A model generated the notes under the pieces. That model saw only the letters and a list, made by a program, of their open reading frames with translations. It ran no database searches and had not been told where the DNA came from. 64,000 nt of DNA, from positions 1-64,000 of the forward strand of contig JAHYIW010000011.1 of assembly GCA_019429445.1 (NCBI GenBank), in the 5' to 3' direction. Source of the DNA: Desulfuromonadaceae bacterium. GTDB taxonomy: Bacteria > Desulfobacterota > Desulfuromonadia > Desulfuromonadales > JAHYIW01. Positions 17,416 through 25,499 of this stretch are shown here, in pieces; position 1 is the stretch's first letter; every line of letters begins with the position of its first letter. A program made the translations under genes and the position numbers.

Positions 17416-19383
17416 TTATGGCAATGTGGCGGTTAACAGCACCACCAGCGCTAACATAACATAGAGTAGATAGAGCCCGACGCGGCCGTTATGAACCAGG
17501 TGGCGGATTCGATAAAACAGCCAGGCCGCAGCCGCCATGACTGGTAACAGTAACCGATCCAGGACCGTATCAGGGGTGTGACTGGAGAATTCACTCCTCG
17601 CGGGGAATACGCCCTCGACCTGGCCGCCGTGCCGTTCACTCCAGAGTCCGAAGCGAAAGAGCCGAACCAGAAAATCCCCGAAGGATGAGGCGGTGTACTG
17701 CATCCGGGGTGAGGGAAAGGGAAAACCACAACCCCAGGTCGCAACCTTTTCAGGCGCATGCCGAGCGCGACGCCACAGCCAGAACCCGACCAACGCCAGG
17801 CCGGAGAGCAGCACCCAGCCACTGATACCGATCAGCAGCAGCGGGCTCATGGGCCCGGCCAGGCTTTGTGCCGAAACCGAACTCCAGGAGAGCACTGCGC
17901 TGCTGAGCAGCGGAGCGAGACTGGTCGGGAAAAGACCGATCCAGGCACAGCTGATCAGCAAACCGGCCATGGCCAGCAACATGCTTTTGGGCGCTTCATG
18001 GCCGTGGCGGCTCTGTTCACTGCGTGGCTCGCCTAAGAAGGTCACACCAAAGACCTTGACGAAGCAGGCGACCGCCAGCGCACCGATCATCGCCAGGGTT
18101 GGCATTGCCAGCAGTACCAGCGAGACGGGGAGCGGCTGCCCCTGCACGGTCTGAAACAGACCGAGATAGATCAGCCATTCACTGATGAAGCCGTTAAAGG
18201 GTGGCAAGCCACAGATAGCGACCGCGCCGCCGAGAAAGAACAGACCACTAAAGGGCATGCGCCTGAGCAGGCCGCCATACTGGTCGATCTCACGAGTTCC
18301 GGTGGTATGAATCAAGGCTCCAGCACTTAAAAAGAGCAGTGCCTTGAACAGACCATGATTAATCACATGCAGTAGCGCACCGGCCATACCGAGCAGGACC
18401 AGTTGCGGGATATGATAGCTGCGTCCGAGCAGCGCGGCACCGATCCCCAGTGCGATAATGCCGATATTCTCAACGCTGTGATAGGCAAGCAGCCGCTTGA
18501 TATCGTGCTGGGCGATGGCGAAGGCGACGCCAAAAATCCCGGAGATGGCCCCGATAATCAGGATGGTCCAGCCCCACCAGGGAGGGATCTCCGAGAAGAA
18601 AGAAGTGACCCGCACCAGCCCGTAGATGCCGGTTTTGATCATGATCCCCGAGAGGACCGCCGAGGCATGGCTGGGCGCCGCCGCGTGAGCACCGGGCAAC
18701 CAGATGTGCAACGGCATCATGCCTGCCTTGACACCAAAACCGCCAAGCGCCAGGAGGAAGATCGCTGTGCCGCCAGTGGCCAGGCTTCCGGCCAGCGGGA
18801 AGGCCAGTGATCCGGTGTTGGCGCCCAGTAGCGAGAACATCGCGAACAGTGCGAGGGTGCCAGTATGGGTCGCACAGAGATAGATAAAACCGGCGCGGCG
18901 GGCATCGGCTTTCTCTTGCTCGGTGGTGATCAGAAAAAAACCGGCCAGCGCCATCAATTCCCAACCGAGCAGAAAGAGCACGCCATTACGGGCCACCACC
19001 AGCAGCACCATCGCGCCGGCCAGCAGGCCATAGTTGAAGCGCAGTCCACGGCCTGACTCAGGATGCTCGCGCTGCGGCCAATAGCCGTGACCATAAATGC
19101 TGCCGAGAGCAAAGACGAGAAACAGCGGCAGCAGGAAAACCGCAGAGAGGGGGTCGATTGCGATTGACAGCTGGCCGGCAGGGACCGACCAGGCGCTTTG
19201 CCACAGGCTTGCACTGCCGCTCAGTAGCGCACAGATGACGCCGAAGCTGCCACAAAAACTGGCAGCCAGCACCATCAAGCTGGCGAGCATCGCCCCGCCG
19301 CCGCCGGTGCGCCGCATAAATAGCCCCGGGACGCCCGACACTCCAAAGAGCAGAGCGGCAAACCCGATCGATATAATTGGCAC
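17416..19383 (-). CDS. Ehr complex B antiporter-like subunit 1 (HyfB/NuoL-like)
   Basis: A 655-residue HyfB-type protein. Glu in FLLGWELMALAGFFL, Lys in GGFGVKAGMMPLHIWLPGAH and Lys in HGLFKALLFLSAGAL are conserved. I take the GTG at 19383, which has GGGAGAA upstream and lies two bases after the stop of the preceding HyfB-like gene; a reading from 19431 would run inside that gene. It is a close relative of the neighbouring gene at 19386-21374, so set B has two HyfB-like chains. Confidence 0.83.
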   Translation of the reverse strand: MPIISIGFAALLFGVSGVPGLFMRRTGGGGAMLASLMVLAASFCGSFGVICALLSGSASLWQSAWSVPAGQLSIAIDPLSAVFLLPLFLVFALGSIYGHGYWPQREHPESGRGLRFNYGLLAGAMVLLVVARNGVLFLLGWELMALAGFFLITTEQEKADARRAGFIYLCATHTGTLALFAMFSLLGANTGSLAFPLAGSLATGGTAIFLLALGGFGVKAGMMPLHIWLPGAHAAAPSHASAVLSGIMIKTGIYGLVRVTSFFSEIPPWWGWTILIIGAISGIFGVAFAIAQHDIKRLLAYHSVENIGIIALGIGAALLGRSYHIPQLVLLGMAGALLHVINHGLFKALLFLSAGALIHTTGTREIDQYGGLLRRMPFSGLFFLGGAVAICGLPPFNGFISEWLIYLGLFQTVQGQPLPVSLVLLAMPTLAMIGALAVACFVKVFGVTFLGEPRSEQSRHGHEAPKSMLLAMAGLLISCAWIGLFPTSLAPLLSSAVLSWSSVSAQSLAGPMSPLLLIGISGWVLLSGLALVGFWLWRRARHAPEKVATWGCGFPFPSPRMQYTASSFGDFLVRLFRFGLWSERHGGQVEGVFPARSEFSSHTPDTVLDRLLLPVMAAAAWLFYRIRHLVHNGRVGLYLLYVMLALVVLLTATLP

Positions 19384-19385
19384 GT

Positions 19386-21374
19386 TTAGATTCTCCCTTC
19401 GATGACACTCCAGACGAGCAGAACTGCACAACAGAAAAAGATGTAAAGCAGGTACACCGGCAGTTTCCCCTGTTGCAGCCAGCGCAGGTGAACGCAGCGC
19501 TCAGCCAGCCAGTGGAAGCCGGGATAGAAAAATTTCTGCAAGGCCGGATCGATCGAACGCTGGCTGATGCTCGCTCTGCCCGGGAACAGCCCTTTCGGTG
19601 CAGCAGCTTCGACCTCAGGCTGGATCACGCGCGGCAACAGATGCTGCACCATCTCGCCGTAGGCTTCGGCGGTGTAGGACATCCGGGCGCTGGGAAAACT
19701 GAAGCCGCACCCCCAGGTCGCGCCGTCGGCCGTCGGCCGTTTCTTGCGCAAGGAGCCGAGCAACAACCAGGCTGCAGCGAGCAGCAGAATCAGCAGCGCA
19801 CCCCAGCGGCCTAAGCCGCCGAGGGTCGCTGCAACCGTTAGTGGTGTCGCTGGCGTACTGTGCAGTAACTGGGCAATCGGTCCCTGCAAAAGGCCGATAC
19901 TCACTTGTGGCAGCAGCCCGATCAGCAGGCAACCGGCCAAAAGCAGTGCCATCGGCACTGTCATCAGCGCTGAGGCCTCATGGGCATATTTCGCGGCTTC
20001 GGAGCGGGGTTCGCCGAGCAGCGCGATACCGACAATCCGTGTAAAAGCAACCACCGCCAACGCTCCGGTGATGCCGAGCATCCCGACCAGCAGATAGGGG
20101 AAGAGCCCCCAGAAACCGCTGACGGCTTGTCCTGCCTGTAACATGCCGAGATAGATCAGCCATTCACTGACCAGTCCGTTAAAGGGAGGCAGTGCGGCAA
20201 TTGCCAGGCTGCCGCCGATGATCAAACCGCCCGCCAGCGGCATCTTGTGCAGCAAGCCGCCCATCAGATTCATATCGCGCGTGCCGGTGGCGTGCAGCAG
20301 CGTGCCTGCACCGAGGAACATCACCCCTTTAAAAAGCGCGTGATTCCAGATGTGCAACAGACCTCCGGCCAGGGCTAGTGCCGCAATCTGCGGCAGCCCG
20401 GCACTGTTGGCCGCCAGTCCGACCCCTAAACCGAGAAAGATAATCCCGACGTTTTCGACCGTGGAATAAGCCAGACAGCGTTTGACGTCGCGTTGCTGAG
20501 TGGCGAGGGCAATGCCGTAGACGGCACCGATGATGCCGCAACCGGCCAGCAATCCACCCCACCAGATGGGGGCGAGCGGCAGCAGGGTCAGGACCCGCAG
20601 TATCCCGTAGATGCCAGTCTTGACCATCACTCCGGACATCAGCGCGGAGACATGACTGGGTGCCGCGGGGTGCGCGTCGGGCAGCCAGACATGCAGTGGA
20701 AAGAGCCCCGCTTTGGTGCCAAAACCGATAACCGCGAGCAGAAATAGAGCCAGCGCCAGACCCGGATCGACCTGTTGCAAGGCCCCGAAGTCACTGAACT
20801 GCAGGCTACCGCAGATGTGACCGGCGAGCAGAAACAGGGCAAAGAGACATGCGGCGCCGACATGGCAGGCCAGCAGGTAAGTCCAGGCTGAACGTTGGAC
20901 CACCGGCAGTCGATGATCGAAGGCAACCAGGAAAAAGGAACTTAAAGACATCAGTTCCCATACCGCGACGAAGAGCAGGCCGTTGGCGGCGGTGACGACC
21001 AGCGCCATGGCCACAATCAAGAGGCAGAGAAAGAACCACTGGGGGCCGAGGATACGATGTTTCCCTTCATCATTCAGGTAACCGGCACCGTAAAGGGCAC
21101 AGAGCGGTGAGAGGACAAAGATCGGCAGCAAAAAACAGGCGCTTAAGGGGTCGATGGCAAGGGCAAATTCACCGCCCGGGACTTGCCAGTTCTGACTGAA
21201 GACGATCGCGCCCCGCAGTAACAGAACATTGATACTGATAAAAAGACCGAGCGCCGAACCGACAATGGTGCCGGTCACAGCCAAAAAACTGGCCAACCTG
21301 GACTTGCGCCCGGCGAACAGCGCTGCTGTTCCACCGGCCGATATGAACAATAGAGCCAAAATGAACGTCGACAT
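19386..21374 (-). CDS. Ehr complex B antiporter-like subunit 2 (HyfB/NuoL-like), first gene of the cluster
   Basis: A 662-residue HyfB-type protein with the expected Glu in VAVWELMSLSSFFLVAFD, Lys in GFGTKAGLFPLHVWLPDAHP and Lys in HALFKGVMFLGAGTL. GGAGGCT precedes the ATG at 21374; the frame stays open for 12 more codons upstream without a ribosome site. With the next gene it forms a pair of NuoL-like chains, so complex B could have three proton channels (two HyfB-like and one HyfF-like) against two in complex A. Confidence 0.85.
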   Translation of the reverse strand: MSTFILALLFISAGGTAALFAGRKSRLASFLAVTGTIVGSALGLFISINVLLLRGAIVFSQNWQVPGGEFALAIDPLSACFLLPIFVLSPLCALYGAGYLNDEGKHRILGPQWFFLCLLIVAMALVVTAANGLLFVAVWELMSLSSFFLVAFDHRLPVVQRSAWTYLLACHVGAACLFALFLLAGHICGSLQFSDFGALQQVDPGLALALFLLAVIGFGTKAGLFPLHVWLPDAHPAAPSHVSALMSGVMVKTGIYGILRVLTLLPLAPIWWGGLLAGCGIIGAVYGIALATQQRDVKRCLAYSTVENVGIIFLGLGVGLAANSAGLPQIAALALAGGLLHIWNHALFKGVMFLGAGTLLHATGTRDMNLMGGLLHKMPLAGGLIIGGSLAIAALPPFNGLVSEWLIYLGMLQAGQAVSGFWGLFPYLLVGMLGITGALAVVAFTRIVGIALLGEPRSEAAKYAHEASALMTVPMALLLAGCLLIGLLPQVSIGLLQGPIAQLLHSTPATPLTVAATLGGLGRWGALLILLLAAAWLLLGSLRKKRPTADGATWGCGFSFPSARMSYTAEAYGEMVQHLLPRVIQPEVEAAAPKGLFPGRASISQRSIDPALQKFFYPGFHWLAERCVHLRWLQQGKLPVYLLYIFFCCAVLLVWSVIEGRI

Positions 21375-21386
21375 CAATTGAGCCTC

Positions 21387-21416
21387 CGACAAACTGCAGG
21401 TCTGCAGCATTTGTCG
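21387..21416 (-). promoter_or_regulatory. Leader inverted repeat abutting the ribosome site of the Ehr operon
   Basis: On the minus strand CGACAAATGCTGCAG is followed after two bases by CTGCAG and TTTGTCG, an imperfect palindrome whose right arm touches the GGAGG of the first ehr gene. It could be an operator or an mRNA hairpin that hides the ribosome site. Confidence 0.45.
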
Positions 21417-21566
21417 TGAAATTTTTTCTCATTTTTCCCTTGCTCGCTGAGTTCTGAACGAAAGCCAGGGTCGAGCAGGGCAAATCTCAGACGTGACAGT
21501 AGGACGAAGTGAGCTTTTATTGTCGGCGCAAAAAGCGGGAAAGAATCTGTCCCCGACTTTTGCTGA

Positions 21567-22304
21567 TCAAGCGTGTAGGGCCTTTGATTTATCACCCTTC
21601 TGTGATGATTTCAGGGTGATATCCTGCTCTTCTACGAGACGAGCCTCCGCCTCTTTCAGACCCGCGTAAAGTTGTTCGCGACTCGCTTGATGATCCAGCA
21701 GATTTTGGAACTGTTGGTTCCGCAGCACAAACATCAATTTTGATAGAAGATACAGGTGCTCTCTCAGGTTTGCGGCGATGATGACAAAGAGAGAATGTGT
21801 CAGCTGGCCATCGAGGGCGGCGAAGCTGACCGGTTTTTCAAGAAAGAAGAGCGAGACGGTTGACCGGCCGGTAAAAGGCAGCCCTGGACTGCGAGGATGA
21901 GATGCCGCAACACCATGGCCAAGAGCAGTCGATGCGAGTTTTTCACGTGCAATCAGCGACTTGGTCAATTCATGCCGATTGATTTCTTCTGGAATGCGCA
22001 GACTGGTCACAGCCCCTGCGAGGATCTCATCGCGCGAATTCCCTTCGAGGCGATAATGGATTCCCCCAGCCTCAAGGGCTAAAAATAGACTGGGGAGAGT
22101 TTTGACCTGGGGGTCGGCTTCGTCAAGCGCATCGGTGGCCACACCGATGCGGCGCGACGCTGCCCATTCCAGTAATTCAGCTGAATTAAAACGATAGCTT
22201 CCGTTCAGTTTGTAGGCGGGGAGCACGCCAGACTTTAACCATCGATAAATGGTTTTTTCCGAAACCGACAGAAGCCTGGAGGCATCCTTGACTGTTACGT
22301 TCAT
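21567..22304 (-). CDS. HTH (excisionase/MerR-like) protein fused to a PTS EIIA domain, probable Ehr operon regulator
   Basis: A 245-residue protein. Residues 1-50 form an excisionase-type DNA-binding domain (VKDASRLLSVSEKTIYRWLK). Residues ~68-215 form a PTS EIIA type 2 (fructose/nitrogen, PtsN-like) domain in which GHGVAASH (H136) matches the GxGIAIPH phosphohistidine motif. Such a protein could read the phosphorylation state of a nitrogen-type PTS and set transcription. It ends 190 bases upstream of the first ehr gene on the same strand, so control of that operon is a fair guess. Its own start has GGGGG five bases upstream. Confidence 0.75.
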   Translation of the reverse strand: MNVTVKDASRLLSVSEKTIYRWLKSGVLPAYKLNGSYRFNSAELLEWAASRRIGVATDALDEADPQVKTLPSLFLALEAGGIHYRLEGNSRDEILAGAVTSLRIPEEINRHELTKSLIAREKLASTALGHGVAASHPRSPGLPFTGRSTVSLFFLEKPVSFAALDGQLTHSLFVIIAANLREHLYLLSKLMFVLRNQQFQNLLDHQASREQLYAGLKEAEARLVEEQDITLKSSQKGDKSKALHA

Positions 22305-22437
22305 TTAACCCCCAATAGGAGCATTACTCTTTATCTATGGACATATTTGGACATTACCTTGATGTTGCCACAATTGTCAACACCTTCCACGCAGACACGG
22401 AGACTGGATCAAGGACATTTCGGTTCGCAGTCTTTTT

Positions 22438-22467
22438 TTGCTTAATCATGACGAAATGTGCTATTTT
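22438..22467 (+). promoter_or_regulatory. Candidate sigma-70 promoter of the receiver gene
   Basis: TTGCTT, an 18-base spacer and TATTTT lie about 50 bases before the TTG start of the receiver gene, in the divergent gap next to the HTH-EIIA gene. Confidence 0.4.
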
Positions 22468-22515
22468 CGCGGGACACAGCCACGGAGGTTTATCGAACGT
22501 TGAAGGGGGTATCGT

Positions 22516-22920
22516 TTGCGTATTCTTGTCGTTGAGGATAATGAGGCCGTCGCCGTCCTGTTGCGCACCTTGTTGACGCGGCACGGACATCAGGTCGATG
22601 TCTGTATTGATCCAGTTCATTGTCCCTACCATAATCGAGAAAGCGCCGCGTGCTCAGCGCAGGAAACACCCTGTGCCGATGCGGTTATTGTCGATTATCA
22701 GATGCATAACATGACCGGTCTGGAACTGCTGCTTCAGCAGCAGCAGAACGGTTGTCGGGTGCCGAACCGGAACAAGGCGGTTGCCAGTGCGTTGGTCAAT
22801 GATGAGCGCAGAATCGCAATTGAGCGCCACGGGTTCACGGTGTTGCGCAAGCCGTTTGAAAAACAACGGTTGAACGATTTTCTCGCCGGTTGCATGTCCT
22901 CTCCGGCCAACAACGATTAA
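22516..22920 (+). CDS. Single-domain response regulator with a cysteine-rich insert
   Basis: A 134-residue CheY-like receiver. The acidic pocket residue is in VVEDNE (ED in place of DD), the phosphoacceptor Asp is in VIVDYQMHNMTG and the conserved Lys is in LRKPF. Between strands 2 and 3 lies an unusual insert, DPVHCPYHNRESAACSAQ then ETPCAD, with three Cys and two His, which could bind metal or a cluster. No output domain follows. Translation most likely begins at the TTG at 22516 behind GAAGGGGG. It is divergent from the HTH-EIIA regulator; a kinase partner is not in the window. Confidence 0.75.
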   Translation: MRILVVEDNEAVAVLLRTLLTRHGHQVDVCIDPVHCPYHNRESAACSAQETPCADAVIVDYQMHNMTGLELLLQQQQNGCRVPNRNKAVASALVNDERRIAIERHGFTVLRKPFEKQRLNDFLAGCMSSPANND

Positions 22921-22936
22921 TTTTGCCCCCACTTTG

Positions 22937-24823
22937 ATGACTCCAGCAAAAACTCCGACTGAAAAATTTATTCCGGTCTGTCGTGAAGATATGCAGCGCC
23001 GCGGCTGGGATGAGCTCGATGTGCTGTTCGTCAGCGGTGATGCCTACGTTGATCATCCCGCCTTCGGCACCCCTCTGCTGGCACGGTTGCTTGAAGCCGA
23101 AGGATTTCGCGTCGGTATCCTCGCCCAGCCCGACTGGCGTGACCCCGCCGCCTTACAGGTCATGGGACGCCCGCGGCTGTATGCTGCAATCTCCGCCGGT
23201 GCAATGGATTCACTGGTCAACCATTACACCGCCGCCAAAAAAATCCGCCGCGATGATGCCTACACGCCGGGAGGGCAGGCGGGGGCGCGCCCCAATCGGG
23301 CGGTGATCGCCTACACCGCCGCTGTAAAAGGTGCGTTCAAGGGATTACCGACGGTGATCGGGGGGATTGAGGCCAGTCTGCGACGGCTGGCACATTACGA
23401 TTACTGGAGCAATGCAGTTCGACGTTCCATCCTGATCGACGCGAAAGCCGATCTGCTCCTCTTCGGGATGGCGGAAACGGCGCTGGTCGCGTTGACGCAA
23501 CGACTTCACGCCGGTGAACCGATCACGGCTATCCGTGACCTGCCGGGAACCGCAGGCGTCGTGACGGAAGTGCCCCCTGCGGCGCTCCAGTTGCCTGCCT
23601 ACGAAGACGTTGCGACGCACCCGGCGGCTTATAACAAAGCATTCACCCTTACTGCCGCCGAGGCGAATCCGTTCAGCGGCAGACCCCTGGTACAGGCGCA
23701 TGACAAGCGCTCGGTACTGATCAACCGCCCCGCCCTGCCACTTGGCGAGGCGCAACTCGACCGCATCTACGCGCTGCCGTTCCAGCGCCTGCCGCACCCC
23801 TCTTACACCGCTGCAATTCCCGCCTACGAGCAGATTAAATTTTCCATCACCAGCCATCGCGGCTGTTTCGGGGGGTGTGCTTTTTGCGCGATTACCCATC
23901 ATCAGGGGAAGTTCGTCCAGTCCCGCTCGCACGATTCAATTCGGCGTGAGGTCGAACGCCTGAGCGAACATCCGGACTTTCGCGGCACCCTCACCGATGT
24001 CGGCGGCCCGACCGCCAACATGTATGGTCTCGGCTGCGCTGATCCGGCAGCGGGAGCAATCTGCCGCCGCGAAAGCTGTCTTTTCCCGGCACCCTGTCAG
24101 CATTTACGCACCAGCGACCGCCGCGCGGTCAAGTTGCTTGCCGACCTGAGTGCCTTGCCGCAGGTCAAGCACCTCTTCGTTGCCTCCGGCATCCGCTTCG
24201 ATCTGCTGGAAAAGCAGCCGCGCTATTTTGATGCATTGTTGCAACGTCATGTCGGCGGATTGCTCAAGGTGGCCCCCGAGGCGGCGGTGGCTACGGTAAC
24301 AAAAATCATGCGCAAACCGGGACCGGAACACTTCAGTCGTTTTCTGGAACGTTATCGCACCCGCGTTCAGGAGCTGGGGCAGCGCTACGGGATCGTCCCC
24401 TATCTGATCAGTGCGCATCCCGGTTGCACCCTCAACGATATGATCGACACCGCGTTGTTCCTCAAACGTCACCAGCTGCGCGTCGAACAGGTGCAAGAGT
24501 TTACCCCCACGCCGGGGAGCCTTGCCACCTGCATCTACCACACCGGACGTGACCCCTACAGTGATGCACCGGTCCATGTTCCGCGCGAGGCCAGGGAGCG
24601 GCGTTTGCAAAAGGCGTTATTACTCTGGCACCTGCCGGAACAGCGTCAGGATGTGATGGAAGCGTTGCGCGAATGTGGCAGAGAAGATGTCGCAGACGAG
24701 TTGTTCAGTTCCAGACGGGCCTTTGCCGGGGCGCGGCAATCGACGGCAGCTCCACCCACTTCCAAAGGGCTCAAATCGGGATCAAAAAAAAGGCGCACCC
24801 TGCACAAACAAAGAAAACCATAA
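22937..24823 (+). CDS. ygiQ: YgiQ family radical SAM protein
   Basis: A 628-residue protein of the YgiQ/UPF0313 family. The radical SAM motif CFGGCAFC (CxxxCxxC) follows SITSHRG near 300-320. The N-terminal B12-binding-like part shows FVSGDAYVDHPAFG and the typical IGGIEASLRRLAHYDYW. It probably makes a radical-based modification; the substrate is unknown. An ATG at 22937 directly follows a TTG at 22934; I prefer the ATG. It starts 16 bases after the receiver gene. Confidence 0.88.
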   Translation: MTPAKTPTEKFIPVCREDMQRRGWDELDVLFVSGDAYVDHPAFGTPLLARLLEAEGFRVGILAQPDWRDPAALQVMGRPRLYAAISAGAMDSLVNHYTAAKKIRRDDAYTPGGQAGARPNRAVIAYTAAVKGAFKGLPTVIGGIEASLRRLAHYDYWSNAVRRSILIDAKADLLLFGMAETALVALTQRLHAGEPITAIRDLPGTAGVVTEVPPAALQLPAYEDVATHPAAYNKAFTLTAAEANPFSGRPLVQAHDKRSVLINRPALPLGEAQLDRIYALPFQRLPHPSYTAAIPAYEQIKFSITSHRGCFGGCAFCAITHHQGKFVQSRSHDSIRREVERLSEHPDFRGTLTDVGGPTANMYGLGCADPAAGAICRRESCLFPAPCQHLRTSDRRAVKLLADLSALPQVKHLFVASGIRFDLLEKQPRYFDALLQRHVGGLLKVAPEAAVATVTKIMRKPGPEHFSRFLERYRTRVQELGQRYGIVPYLISAHPGCTLNDMIDTALFLKRHQLRVEQVQEFTPTPGSLATCIYHTGRDPYSDAPVHVPREARERRLQKALLLWHLPEQRQDVMEALRECGREDVADELFSSRRAFAGARQSTAAPPTSKGLKSGSKKRRTLHKQRKP

Positions 24824-24843
24824 CAGTCCAGGCTGTTATGGTT
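24816..24843 (+). terminator. Perfect inverted repeat overlapping the ygiQ stop codon
   Basis: AACCATAACAG, a six-base loop and CTGTTATGGTT form an 11-bp perfect stem; the TAA of ygiQ lies inside the left arm. There is no clear T-run after it, so intrinsic termination is possible but not certain. It lies between convergent genes. Confidence 0.5.
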
Positions 24844-24965
24844 CGAGGTTTCTGCACAGAAAAAAGTTCACCCCACTCATTTTGTGCGCTGGAGAGCGCG
24901 AAGATCACGGCGAGGATGATGCAACGGTCGTTTGCGCCGCTTCGTGTCCTGCGGGGCAAAGCGGT

Positions 24966-25493
24966 TTATTTTTCGTCCACTTCAATCGCAAACGCATGGT
25001 TAAAACGAGCACTGAAGTTCTCCAGTGCAATCGCGGCCGCCAGTTCAACCAGTTGTTCCTTTGTAAGTTCTGCCGCCAGGCGTTGATAGAGTTCTTCCGG
25101 CACCCGCACCGGGGTGTCGGTCAGCTGCTCGGTAAATTCAAGGATGTCCTTTTCCAGCGGGGTGAACGCCGCGCTGGTTCTGAAATCGGCCAGCGCCGTA
25201 ATCTCTTCGGGGGTAATACCCGCCTCACGGGCGAGTCGGTCAGTCAGATCGATTCAAAAGGGGCACTCGACGCGGTGCGCCGTCCAGTACATAGCCAGGC
25301 GCTTGAGTCGTTCCGGCAACGCCCCGCCACCGCGCACCCGGCGGGCCAGCGTCAGAAACCCGCGCATGATCCCCGGTTTATGCGCATAAACACGCAGCGG
25401 CGCGGGCACCTTGCCGGTGCGCCATTTCAGTAGTGCGAAAAGTATCCGGGTGGTGAACCCAACCTCCGCATCTTTCATCCCGCTCATACGCAT
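24966..25493 (-). CDS. AhpD-like/carboxymuconolactone decarboxylase family selenoprotein (CxxU)
   Basis: Read through an in-frame TGA at 25254-25256, the gene encodes 175 residues. The active-site text before the TGA is RVECPF, so the stop falls where family members have the second Cys of the CxxC pair, giving C77-P-F-U80. The sequence after it (IDLTDRLAREAGITPEEI, then FTPLEKDILEFTEQLT, ending FNHAFAIEVDEK) is typical of AhpD-like proteins and has no further stop before TAA at 24966. Such proteins act as thiol or selenol peroxidases or disulphide reductases. AAAGGAT lies before the ATG at 25493. A simple gene finder would stop at 79 residues and miss the second half. Confidence 0.88.
25218..25236 (-). 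promoter_or_regulatory. Bacterial SECIS-like hairpin
   Basis: Starting 17 bases after the UGA, ACTCGCC - CGTGA - GGCGGGT can form a seven-pair stem (one G-U) with a five-base loop containing GU. Position and size fit bacterial SECIS elements read by SelB. Confidence 0.65.
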
Positions 25494-25499
25494 TGTTCT

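Noticed and set aside
3891-21374. NADH dehydrogenase (complex I) or hydrogenase-4
   Set aside because: No NuoEFG genes and the order is Hyf-like; but NiFe cysteine pairs are missing, so neither name fits.
25254-25493. 79-residue protein ending at the TGA
   Set aside because: The downstream frame continues the same family, so the TGA is read as selenocysteine.
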